13,923 nt of DNA, from NCBI GenBank assembly GCA_001784535.1, contig MFRJ01000115.1, forward strand, positions 1 through 13,923, written 5' to 3'. Positions within the stretch are counted from its first letter, which is position 1; every line of letters begins with the position of its first letter. The notes below the pieces were generated by a model. The model was not told where the DNA came from. It was given only the letters and a program-made list of their open reading frames with translations, and did not search any database. Both the position numbers and the translations under genes were made by a program. Below, one piece after another: positions 1 through 6,783 of the stretch. The DNA is from Candidatus Melainabacteria bacterium GWA2_34_9. GTDB taxonomy: Bacteria > Cyanobacteriota > Vampirovibrionia > Gastranaerophilales > UBA9971.

Positions 1-1
1 C

Positions 2-670
2 ACACCATTTTTTACAGCTTTTCAGTGGGCATTTAGGCTTAATGCCGGCGTGTTAGTTGCGGGTGTTGCAAATACGGAATTAATTAGCATTTATATTGAT
101 ACAGATGGTGATGGTATTCCTGATGCATGGGATGATCACCCGACATATTTTGATGCAAACAGAGATAATGAGCTAGATGGACTTAAAAATGCTGTAGGAT
201 TTAATGCTGCAGATGCTATTGTATTAAATCAGGGAGGTGCTGCTTACGCATTTCCAATGCCCGATGTAAACGTGAATATTATGGGTTTTGATTATGGTCC
301 ACTTATCTCAACTCCTTGGGATTGGAGCTTGGCTGGAGCTCAAAGGGATTCCAAAAAAACTAATGCAGCACTGACAACTTACATACCGGATACTTATTTC
401 TCTGCATTTAGGTCGTATAATCCTGGTGGTGGAAACATATTATATATTTTCTGTGATGGAGATGCAGATGGAGCTGTTGATGATTTATGCAGAGAATATA
501 AGACTTGGGATCCTATTCCAGCAAATGGATTAATTCAAAAAGAAAAATATATACATGGAACTATTAATGGTGCTGTAATTGACATGGATCAATCAGATGA
601 ATTAATTTATCTTAATGCTAATAATTTTAGTGTTGCAAATAGAGTTACAAGAACACCGGCTGGTTGGTAA
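2..670 (+). CDS. C-terminal part of a secreted/surface protein with Asp-rich calcium-binding-type loops (5'-truncated by window edge)
   Basis: The frame is open from base 2 to the TAA at 668-670, so the gene begins before the window; the GTG at 50 is only an internal codon. The visible 222 residues contain an Asp-rich loop, DTDGDGIPDAWDD, typical of thrombospondin type 3 / EF-hand-like calcium sites, followed by DANRDNELDG and, further on, CDGDADGAVDD. No catalytic motif is recognisable. The stop codon overlaps the next start (TAATG), so the two genes are probably translated as a pair. The next gene is a TadE/TadG-like protein with the same kind of loop near its C-terminus. This one may therefore be a paralogue or partner in the same pilus-like or surface structure, but its N-terminus, where a membrane anchor would lie, is not visible. 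The calcium-binding role is inferred from the motif; the specific function is unknown. Confidence 0.72.
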   Translation, partial: TPFFTAFQWAFRLNAGVLVAGVANTELISIYIDTDGDGIPDAWDDHPTYFDANRDNELDGLKNAVGFNAADAIVLNQGGAAYAFPMPDVNVNIMGFDYGPLISTPWDWSLAGAQRDSKKTNAALTTYIPDTYFSAFRSYNPGGGNILYIFCDGDADGAVDDLCREYKTWDPIPANGLIQKEKYIHGTINGAVIDMDQSDELIYLNANNFSVANRVTRTPAGW

Positions 671-2133
671 TGAGAAAAATTATAAATATAAATTTAAATA
701 AAAAGAGAAAAGGTGTTTCAATAATACTTTTGATATTTAGTATTATTGCAATATTTTCACTCTGTGGACTTGTAATTGATCTGGGAATTATACTTAATAG
801 TCGATTTGAGTTTCAAAAACTTGTGGAAACAACTGCTTTGACTGCAGTGACTGAATATGGAGCTTATGAAGATAATGCAAATATAATAAGATATCCTGCT
901 GTCGCTGATATTTCAGTAAATGCAAACAATAGTGCAGAGAAAAATTTTGATGCTTTTGTTGCCTCAAACTCATTTCTTCTTCTGACAAAAAATATTACTC
1001 CTGTTGTAACATTTGGAGCTACAATACAAAGCAGGTACTCAAGAGCAATAAAGGTAGAGGCAACAGCAGTTGTACGCACATATTTTTTAAATATTATAGG
1101 GATTAAATCAATAAAATTACAGGCATCAGCAGCAGCAATGCATATTCCTGTTTATTTAAGAACAGGAAACGTTCTTAACGGAACTTCACCTGTCGCACCT
1201 ATTTATAAAGATACTGAGCTAAGAGCTCCTGCAGGGGGAGCTCTTAGTAATCAAATTCTTAATGGAATAAATAATACAACTCCTGCGATTGTAAATGTTA
1301 ATACAAATTTAAGTAACATAAACGGTATGCCTGATGCAACAGTTGTATCTCTTGGTCCTGGCGGATATATTACAATAAAACTTCCTGTAGCTCTCATTGA
1401 TGGTAGGGGGTTTGATTTACAAATTTTTACCAGAGGAAATGCTTCCGGTTATTTTGTTTTTGCCGGCAATGATACTGATCCAGCAGATCCATATATTGAT
1501 GCTGCAAACCCCGGAGGTGGAATTGACTGGGTAAATATTAGCTGTACAGGCACACCTGTCGGCGCTCCTACGAACGGAAATGTAGGTTCTTATGTACAAA
1601 ACGTTGCCGGTATAGGAAATCAGGAAAAGTTTTATGGAAGCGGATATTTTGATGTTGGTGCATCATGTTCTAACGGTTATGCGGGTAATGTTAACAGTGC
1701 AAAATATTTAAAAATAATAGATGACAATAGAGAAGACGGTTTCACCTTAAGAGATCCTGAAAATGATACAAGCATGACTGCTATTCCTTCATTCTTCCCC
1801 GGACAAAATTCTTCTTTTACTCCGGGAGTTAGTATTGATGCTATTGCAGTCGAACATCATTCAAAATTAATAGGTATAAGTGATTTTACTGCAGATACTG
1901 ATAATGACGGTTTAATAAATGTATTTGAAGAAACATTGGGACTTAATCCATGCGGTCCATCTGAATCTGCTCCAGCATGCGGAGCACCTCCTGCAAGTAA
2001 TGATGATACTGAATTTTGGGGATATAACTCTCCCGGTAACGTTAATATTCTTATAGATAATCCAACAACTGCATTAAGAATAGATTATCCGACCCGCTCA
2101 GATAATCCGCCTAAAATGTATATAAATTATTAG
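670..2133 (+). CDS. TadE/TadG-like membrane-anchored pilus-assembly-type protein with C-terminal calcium-loop motif
   Basis: This 487-residue protein starts with a short basic segment (KKRKG, about residues 11-15) followed by one long hydrophobic helix (about 16-43, ending VIDLG). Next comes the QKLVETTALTA stretch, matching the pattern of the TadE/TadG-like family, where the helix is followed by a conserved Q..A/DaAALA segment. A later segment ending in IIGIKSIKLQASAAA also fits that family. TadG-like proteins are single-pass envelope proteins associated with Flp/Tad pili. The large middle part is Gly/Asn/Ser-rich and unassigned. Residues 409-421 (DTDNDGLINVFEE) form a TSP3/EF-hand-like loop. 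I chose ATG 670, which overlaps the upstream TAA in TAATG; the TTG at 664 lies inside the upstream gene and has no better ribosome site. No other tad genes are in view, so the Tad assignment rests on the N-terminal pattern. A generic surface protein with a similar anchor is the alternative. Confidence 0.75.
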   Translation: MRKIININLNKKRKGVSIILLIFSIIAIFSLCGLVIDLGIILNSRFEFQKLVETTALTAVTEYGAYEDNANIIRYPAVADISVNANNSAEKNFDAFVASNSFLLLTKNITPVVTFGATIQSRYSRAIKVEATAVVRTYFLNIIGIKSIKLQASAAAMHIPVYLRTGNVLNGTSPVAPIYKDTELRAPAGGALSNQILNGINNTTPAIVNVNTNLSNINGMPDATVVSLGPGGYITIKLPVALIDGRGFDLQIFTRGNASGYFVFAGNDTDPADPYIDAANPGGGIDWVNISCTGTPVGAPTNGNVGSYVQNVAGIGNQEKFYGSGYFDVGASCSNGYAGNVNSAKYLKIIDDNREDGFTLRDPENDTSMTAIPSFFPGQNSSFTPGVSIDAIAVEHHSKLIGISDFTADTDNDGLINVFEETLGLNPCGPSESAPACGAPPASNDDTEFWGYNSPGNVNILIDNPTTALRIDYPTRSDNPPKMYINY

Positions 2134-2172
2134 TTTTTATGTTTAGATTTGTAAAAAATTATCGTTTTTATA

Positions 2173-2200
2173 AAAAGTTTTAAGGATAAGCTGCCGATAT
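2173..2200 (+). promoter_or_regulatory. Sigma-28 (FliA)-like promoter candidate
   Basis: AAAAGTTT (2173-2180) and GCCGATAT (2193-2200) each differ at one position from the known sigma-28 elements TAAAGTTT and GCCGATAA. The spacer here is 12 bp rather than the usual 11. Transcription would start near 2207, giving a leader of about 27 nt before the ATG at 2234. No flagellar or chemotaxis gene is visible in the window, so this could be coincidence in AT-rich DNA. Confidence 0.35.
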
Positions 2201-2222
2201 TATACATAATTGTGAAATATCG
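2195..2222 (+). promoter_or_regulatory. 7-bp inverted repeat ending at the ribosome binding site
   Basis: CGATATT (2195-2201) and AATATCG (2216-2222) are perfect inverse complements separated by 14 nt. The right arm ends on the first G of the GAGG ribosome site (2222-2225) of the gene at 2234. The repeat could be an operator overlapping the promoter's -10 region. As RNA, a stem here would partly mask the ribosome site if the transcript starts upstream of 2195. Seen in sequence; function inferred. Confidence 0.3.
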
Positions 2223-2233
2223 AGGTTGTAGCC

Positions 2234-2683
2234 ATGGAGATAAATTTTAATCCATCAATACGCAAAAATTTAGTTGTTGATTTTTTTATTCAATCACAGC
2301 TGGAAAAACTCGGACTTCAGTCAACCGGATCAAAAGAAGGTGATATTAAAGCAATCCAAAATGCTTTAGCTCAAAAAATTTCACCTGATGAAAATAAAAT
2401 TTTAGGTCAAGCAGGAGGCGCACCACCTCCACCTCGAACTCCTGAAGCTGTTGCATGTTTTATGGAAAAATTAGGATTAGAGCCTACAAATTCTAAAGAA
2501 GGAGACCATGCTTTAATTACAGCTAAACTGAACCAATTAGAATCAAATGCGAAAACTCCATCAGAAATTGGCAATGTTCAAAGTCTTAAAACAGAGTTTG
2601 AAGCTATAATTGCACAAGCTGGTTCTGCAGGTCAGCAACAGTCCGCTGCAATGAATAAAGCATTTTTTAATTTGCAATCATAA
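2234..2683 (+). CDS. Small hypothetical protein with an internal ~30-residue duplication
   Basis: The product is 149 residues and matches no family I recognise. It is built from two similar units. LEKLGLQSTGSKEGD (residues 23-37) and MEKLGLEPTNSKEGD (77-91) share 11 of 15 positions, and each is followed by an amphipathic, probably helical stretch ending in a Leu/Gln-rich segment. A short Gly/Pro linker (GGAPPPP, 61-67) separates them. The C-terminal tail is Ala/Gln-rich. There is no signal peptide or membrane segment, so the protein is likely cytoplasmic or exported by a non-Sec route. ATG 2234 is supported by GAGG at 2222-2225, eight bases upstream. It stands alone on its strand between the TadG-like gene and the convergent DUF512 gene, with its stop only 3 bp from that gene's stop. 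Repeat units of this kind suggest a small binding or scaffold module, but that is inference. Confidence 0.72.
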   Translation: MEINFNPSIRKNLVVDFFIQSQLEKLGLQSTGSKEGDIKAIQNALAQKISPDENKILGQAGGAPPPPRTPEAVACFMEKLGLEPTNSKEGDHALITAKLNQLESNAKTPSEIGNVQSLKTEFEAIIAQAGSAGQQQSAAMNKAFFNLQS

Positions 2684-2686
2684 GAA

Positions 2687-3988
2687 TTATTTATTATTTA
2701 TAATAAAATCAATCATTTCTTGAGTGCTGTAATAGTTTTCTATAACTTTTACAGAAGTTTCAAGTCGACTTTCGATGTTCTGAACCGTAATATCATCAAG
2801 AAAGCTGTCAGTATATTTTCTAATCATGACTGACGGAATTAATAAATTGCTGGTTTTATCCTTAATGGGAAGTAAATTATCAAGCAAATCACTTCCTGTA
2901 ATCAATCCCGAAACAGTAATATTTTTCCCCCAGAAATTGCTTTTTATAGGGATTAAATCCACATTCAAATTATTTATCCTGTTCAATTCCTTTGTTATTG
3001 GCTGCAATATTTTATAGGCAATTTGTCCTGTTGCTATTGTGAAGGAAAAAGGATTTGATAACTCAGCAGGGAGTTTGGATTTATGCGTCTTAAAATCGTC
3101 AAGCAGCAGTCTTGCAGAGCCTACTCCATCGTCAAGTTGTCCAAATTTATTGTAAAAACTGTATTCGGGAAAATCATAATCGGCAAGCACATAAAATTCA
3201 TCGGAAGGAAATGCAAGGTTATAACCCAGTTTTTTATTAAATTTTTCTACCTGATGAATTAAATTTCCTGCTTTTTCGGGAGTAAAAGAAACTAATTCAC
3301 CAATAGTGCGGAAACGAGTAATTCCGACAGGCACTATTGCAATAGACATAATATTTGATTTCAGAAAAGCAAGGTCAGAAAGCGTTTTATCAAGTTCTTC
3401 TCCGTCATTAATACCCGGACAAAGCACGATTTGTGTATGAACCGGAATATCCAAAATGTTTAGCCATTTCAATTCTTTTACAATATCCCCTGCTTTGGGG
3501 TTTTTGAGCATTTTTACCCTTAAATCAGGATTTGTTGTATGCACCGAAACATATAAAGGTCCCATTCTCAGGCTTTCTATACGTTCCTTGATTTTTTTAT
3601 TCAAGTTTGTAAGCGTAATATAAGTTCCTTGAAGATATGAAAGTCTGTAATCATCGTCTTTTATATATAAACTTTCTCTAAGTCCGCATGGTTGCTGGTC
3701 TACAAAGCAAAATACACATTTATTGGTACATGGAAGAACTCTATCAAAAACAGCCGATTCAAAGCTTATTCCTAAATCTTCGTCTGCATCTTTTTCTATT
3801 TCTATTATTTCTTCTTCGCCTGAAGCTCTTTTTATATGCAAATCCAATGTTTCGGAAGAAGTTTGAAATTTATAATCCAGCAAATCTTTTGGCTGGATTC
3901 CATCTATTGAGATTATTTCATCTTTAGGTTGGATTTCCAGTTCTTCTGCGATGCTGTTTGGTTCTATGCTATTTACTATTGCCGGCAT
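2687..3988 (-). CDS. PDZ / radical SAM / DUF512 iron-sulfur protein
   Basis: This 433-residue protein has a PDZ-like N-terminal domain (about residues 1-70, including IEPNSIAEELEIQPKDEI). A radical-SAM-type cysteine cluster CX3CX2C follows at Cys87, Cys91 and Cys94 (PCTNKCVFCFVDQ). The C-terminal half is the DUF512 domain (recognisable parts include VLCPGINDG, SIAIVPVGITRFR and ATGQIAYKIL). Proteins of this architecture are widespread in Cyanobacteria and Firmicutes; their reaction is not established as far as I know. A [4Fe-4S] cluster binding S-adenosylmethionine is expected from the cysteine motif. The PDZ-like domain suggests binding to a peptide or protein C-terminus. Length and domain order are normal, with no sign of decay. 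A perfect TATAAT on this strand lies just upstream (4027-4032). The gene ends 3 bp from the convergent gene at 2234-2683 with no terminator between them. Confidence 0.9.
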   Translation of the reverse strand: MPAIVNSIEPNSIAEELEIQPKDEIISIDGIQPKDLLDYKFQTSSETLDLHIKRASGEEEIIEIEKDADEDLGISFESAVFDRVLPCTNKCVFCFVDQQPCGLRESLYIKDDDYRLSYLQGTYITLTNLNKKIKERIESLRMGPLYVSVHTTNPDLRVKMLKNPKAGDIVKELKWLNILDIPVHTQIVLCPGINDGEELDKTLSDLAFLKSNIMSIAIVPVGITRFRTIGELVSFTPEKAGNLIHQVEKFNKKLGYNLAFPSDEFYVLADYDFPEYSFYNKFGQLDDGVGSARLLLDDFKTHKSKLPAELSNPFSFTIATGQIAYKILQPITKELNRINNLNVDLIPIKSNFWGKNITVSGLITGSDLLDNLLPIKDKTSNLLIPSVMIRKYTDSFLDDITVQNIESRLETSVKVIENYYSTQEMIDFIINNK

Positions 3989-4026
3989 GTTATGATTTTT
4001 TTCTTTGTTAGCACTATTACCTTTTA

Positions 4027-4057
4027 ATTATACTCTGTAAAAAAAATCTCATGTTAA
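4027..4057 (-). promoter_or_regulatory. Putative promoter of the DUF512 gene
   Basis: On the minus strand TTAACA (4052-4057) and a perfect TATAAT (4027-4032) are separated by 19 bp, longer than the optimal 17. Transcription would start near 4020 and give a leader of about 32 nt to the ATG at 3988. The -10 element is strong; the long spacer lowers confidence. The rest of 3989-4163 is very AT-rich divergent intergenic DNA with no other clear signal. Confidence 0.4.
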
Positions 4058-4163
4058 TAAAACTTAATATTTTTAATAAAAAGTGAAATTTTAAGGAAAG
4101 AATTGTTTTTATATATATAACGGGAAGAGTAAAATTGTATAATAATCTGGAAGGAAACTTGGG

Positions 4164-5297
4164 ATGGTTGAAGCTGTAAAGAATTCGACACAAATTAAGA
4201 ACCTGCCTGCGTATAGTGTACCTAATGGTACAAATTCAAATGCAGGAAAAATTGAAAACTTGGATAATGAGAGTTTCTTTAATCAAGATTTGGCAAGTCC
4301 AATATCAGGATATGGATCTGATATCGGTGATTTGGGCATAAGTAATTTAACCGCAGAACTTGATATGAATGACATTAATCTCTCTATGTATGGTCCAATG
4401 GCACTTAATAAGCGTATTTTCGGAGCTTATCAGCAGCAGATTAGACAGTCAGGTTATGACTATGAAAATCAAAGCATAACAGAAGAAGATCAAAATAATC
4501 TTCAGCCGCTTTCTGATAGGATGGATGAATACAGGGCCTTCGGAATAAGATTGCATCATAATGCAGAAGTTACAGAAAATCTTGAAGAATCTAAAAAATC
4601 AGGAATTGGCGTTGCCTTGTATTTAACAAATTGCGCTAAAGACGGACTCAAAAACCCGAATATGCCAATTTCTTTCGAAAATTTAAAAAATCCTACAAGA
4701 CTTGTAAATAATCTTATGCCTGTTTCTTTAACAGCACCTCAAGCTAATGAAGATGTTAATTTGTTATCTGATATTGCATTAAAAGAAAGAAGCCCTGAAA
4801 TGGCAGCAGCTCTTTTAGAAGCAACTTCCAAAGGCGGCATCCTCGGAATAGGCGTTGATTCTGAAACAGCTAATAAGCTTTTAGTTGATTCAAAAGACAA
4901 ATTCGATAGTAAAGAAGATTATTACAAATATATTACAAATGTTGACAAAGCTTACAAAAAAATGTTCCCCGGAAAATCTTTAGATAAATACATAAAAGCC
5001 AATTATAAACCTACATGGCAAAAACTTGCACCAACAGGTGGAGTTGCAGCAGGAGCATTAACAGGATTTGTAGCAAGCGGTTTCAATCCTATAGGTGCTG
5101 TGGTTGGCGCAGTAGTTGGTGGAGCAGCCGGTTTAGCCACTTATGCAAGCAATTGGTTCGGCAAAAACGAAGAAGGTTCTAAATTAATGTCAACAGTTAC
5201 TAAAGCCAGACAAAACAGCCATGACGTTGATGTTAAAAAGTATACATTTGGTGATAATACATTTGGATTAGGAAGTGCAATACCTTCATTAAACTAA
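4164..5297 (+). CDS. Hypothetical protein with C-terminal glycine-zipper membrane segment
   Basis: The product is 377 residues with no family I recognise. The first ~110 residues are polar and rich in Asn, Ser and Gln, likely disordered, without a signal peptide. The middle (about 115-285) looks helical and charged. Residues 292-325 form a hydrophobic Gly/Ala-rich stretch with small residues at regular spacing (GGVAAGALTG, then PIGAVVGAVVGGAAG), broken by a central Asn-Pro. This is the pattern of a glycine-zipper helical hairpin that packs within or against a membrane. About 50 polar residues follow. ATG 4164 is supported by GGAAGGA (4149-4155) eight bases upstream. The gene stands alone, divergent from the DUF512 gene and ended by the strong terminator at 5310-5347. 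Possible roles include a membrane-associated effector, a pore-forming protein or an envelope stress protein. None is demonstrated. Confidence 0.75.
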   Translation: MVEAVKNSTQIKNLPAYSVPNGTNSNAGKIENLDNESFFNQDLASPISGYGSDIGDLGISNLTAELDMNDINLSMYGPMALNKRIFGAYQQQIRQSGYDYENQSITEEDQNNLQPLSDRMDEYRAFGIRLHHNAEVTENLEESKKSGIGVALYLTNCAKDGLKNPNMPISFENLKNPTRLVNNLMPVSLTAPQANEDVNLLSDIALKERSPEMAAALLEATSKGGILGIGVDSETANKLLVDSKDKFDSKEDYYKYITNVDKAYKKMFPGKSLDKYIKANYKPTWQKLAPTGGVAAGALTGFVASGFNPIGAVVGAVVGGAAGLATYASNWFGKNEEGSKLMSTVTKARQNSHDVDVKKYTFGDNTFGLGSAIPSLN

Positions 5298-5309
5298 AAT
5301 AAGTATTTA

Positions 5310-5347
5310 AAAAAAGACGGTGATGAATAAACATCACCGTCTTTTTT
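5310..5347. terminator. Strong bidirectional intrinsic terminator
   Basis: A perfect 16-bp stem (5310-5325 with 5332-5347) closes a 6-nt loop, AATAAA. The core GACGGTGATG/CATCACCGTC is flanked by an A-tract on the left and a T-tract on the right, so either strand yields a stem followed by a U-tract. It lies 13 bp after the stop of the plus gene (5297) and 11 bp beyond the lpxA stop (5358), so it can end both convergent transcripts. Confidence 0.93.
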
Positions 5348-5357
5348 ATTTTTAATC

Positions 5358-6161
5358 TTAATCATCAACCGAATCTTGTTTAAACGTGCGTTTAGTAACT
5401 CCGCGTTTGCTGGTTATAATAAATTCAATCAGGTTTTCTATATATTTATTTGAAGGTAGTTCTTCTCTGATTTTTTCGATAGCATTTTTTGTATTGTAAT
5501 CGGAGAACCACAGATATTTAAAAGCTTTTTTAATGGCAGAGCGTTCTTCCAGAGTTACACCCCTGCGCTTTAATCCTATTGAGTTTATTCCGATAACTCT
5601 TCCTTCTCTTCCGTCAATTTTTGCATAAGGCGGCAAATCTTGACGCGTTCCGGTAAATCCGCCTACTATAGCCATTTCGCCAACTCTTGTAAATTGATGA
5701 AATACTGTAGATCCGCCAATAAATGCATAATCGCCTATTGTTACATGCCCTCCAAGTAAAGCAATATTAGCTATGATGACATTGTTGCCGACACAACAGT
5801 TATGAGCAACGTGAGCGCCTATCATCAGCATGCATTCGTTACCAACCTGTGTAATATTTCCTTCACCTGAAGCTCTATTTACAGTAACATGCTCTCTTAT
5901 TAAGCATCCATCGCCTATTATAACTTTTGTAGGTTCATTTTTGTATCCTAAATCCTGCGGACCTGTTCCTATTACAGCACCACTATGAATTTTACAGTTT
6001 TTTCCGATTTCACTATGTTCGATATATGCCTGCGGAAAAATTTCTGTACCGGAAGAAATTTTTACATTTTGTCCGATAACTGCATAAGGATGTATCTTAA
6101 CATCTTCTTCAATGATTGCGCTGCTGTCTATGATTGCTGTTGGATGTATATTGTTTGACAC
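5358..6161 (-). CDS. lpxA: UDP-N-acetylglucosamine O-acyltransferase, first step of lipid A synthesis
   Basis: LpxA transfers a 3-hydroxyacyl chain from acyl carrier protein to the 3-OH of UDP-GlcNAc in the cytoplasm. The 267 residues match the usual ~262. The first ~190 form left-handed beta-helix hexapeptide repeats (for example IHPTAIID, VKIHPYAVIG). HVAHNC gives the catalytic His as His120 (His125 in E. coli), and GGSTVFHQF supplies His155. VGGFTGTRQDLPPY ends the helix. Gly168 lies where E. coli has the ruler residue Gly173, which would permit a longer acyl chain (inference). The C-terminus is the usual helical domain. The start is GTG at 6161, preceded by GGGAG with about 7 bases of spacing. 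It is the last gene of lpxD-lpxC-fabZ-lpxA, but a 166-bp gap separates it from fabZ, so it may also have its own promoter. lpxB is not in the window. Confidence 0.96.
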   Translation of the reverse strand: MSNNIHPTAIIDSSAIIEEDVKIHPYAVIGQNVKISSGTEIFPQAYIEHSEIGKNCKIHSGAVIGTGPQDLGYKNEPTKVIIGDGCLIREHVTVNRASGEGNITQVGNECMLMIGAHVAHNCCVGNNVIIANIALLGGHVTIGDYAFIGGSTVFHQFTRVGEMAIVGGFTGTRQDLPPYAKIDGREGRVIGINSIGLKRRGVTLEERSAIKKAFKYLWFSDYNTKNAIEKIREELPSNKYIENLIEFIITSKRGVTKRTFKQDSVDD

Positions 6162-6264
6162 GATCTTCTCCCGATTCGCGATTTATTAACCCTAAATCAA
6201 GTTTAGCATACATACTATATGCCTTTGCGAAATCTTAATATAGGTTTTAATATTGTTGCTTGGT

Positions 6265-6321
6265 TGCTCGCCATAAACGGCATTTCAGGCTGGCTTTTCC
6301 AGCCTTACAGCCTCTGCTCGC
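6265..6321. repeat. GC-richer hairpin island flanked by 7-bp direct repeats
   Basis: Between fabZ and lpxA, TGCTCGC occurs at 6265-6271 and again at 6315-6321. Between the copies lies a stem GGCTGG/CCAGCC (6288-6293 with 6299-6304, loop CTTTT). The stretch is visibly richer in G+C than the AT-rich DNA around it. No T-tract follows the stem on the minus strand, so it is not an ordinary terminator. A small dispersed repeat or a remnant insertion with target duplication is possible. The rest of the gap (6162-6264) is AT-rich with no clear signal except the lpxA ribosome site. Confidence 0.4.
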
Positions 6322-6327
6322 AATCCG

Positions 6328-6783
6328 CTATTGTAATGCGCACATAAGTTCTGCTTCGCAGGCAACTTCTCCGTCAACAGAAGCTACGCATTTAGTTTTA
6401 CCAAAAGGTCCTTTGATTTTTGTAACTTCAACATAGAAATCCAGTCTGTCGCCAGGTCTTACAACTCTTTTAAATCTTACATTGTCAATTCCTGCAAATA
6501 ATACTAACTTTCCGGCATATTCAGGTTTTACTAAAAGTGTACAAGCGCTGATTTGAGCTAAAGCTTCAACTTGCAAAACCCCCGGGAAAATAGGATTGTT
6601 TGGAAAATGTCCATTAAACAAGTCTTCATTCATTGTTATGTTTTTGTAACCTTTAATATACTTAGCAGGAGCGCATTCTGTGATTCTATCCACCAAAAGA
6701 AAAGGGTATCTGTGAGGAAGCAGTTTCATAATTCCCAAAATATCAAAGCTTAATTTTTCTTCGTTTGTTAATTCTTCTGACAT
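6328..6783 (-). CDS. fabZ: (3R)-hydroxyacyl-ACP dehydratase FabZ
   Basis: FabZ dehydrates 3-hydroxyacyl-ACP to trans-2-enoyl-ACP in fatty-acid elongation, acting on the same 3-hydroxyacyl-ACP pool that LpxA and LpxD draw from. The 151 residues are family-typical and form a single hot-dog fold. LLPHRYPFLLVDR (21-33) opens the domain. GHFPNNPIFPGVLQVEALAQ (58-77) carries the catalytic pair His59 and Glu73. FAGIDNVRFKRVVRPGD is the other family signature. ATG 6783 is preceded by GGAGAAAG, and its first codons overlap the last 16 bases of lpxC, which suggests translational coupling. The stop is TAG, and a short hairpin island begins immediately downstream, before lpxA. Placement inside the lpx cluster is the common arrangement in diderm bacteria. 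Confidence 0.96.
   Translation of the reverse strand: MSEELTNEEKLSFDILGIMKLLPHRYPFLLVDRITECAPAKYIKGYKNITMNEDLFNGHFPNNPIFPGVLQVEALAQISACTLLVKPEYAGKLVLFAGIDNVRFKRVVRPGDRLDFYVEVTKIKGPFGKTKCVASVDGEVACEAELMCALQ

Noticed and set aside
50..52. GTG as the start of the first gene
   Set aside because: The same frame is open to base 2 without a stop and has no ribosome site before 50, so the gene most likely begins outside the window.
664..669. TTG start for the TadG-like gene
   Set aside because: ATG 670 follows two codons later, overlaps the upstream stop as TAATG, and is the more usual start; nothing favours the TTG.
2165..2176. 12-bp palindrome TTTTTATAAAAA as terminator of the TadG-like gene
   Set aside because: It has no GC in the stem and no room for a loop; such palindromes are expected by chance in DNA this AT-rich.
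4138..4143. Perfect TATAAT before the glycine-zipper gene as its promoter
   Set aside because: Transcription would begin around 4150, inside the ribosome site at 4149-4155, and no -35 lies at the right distance.
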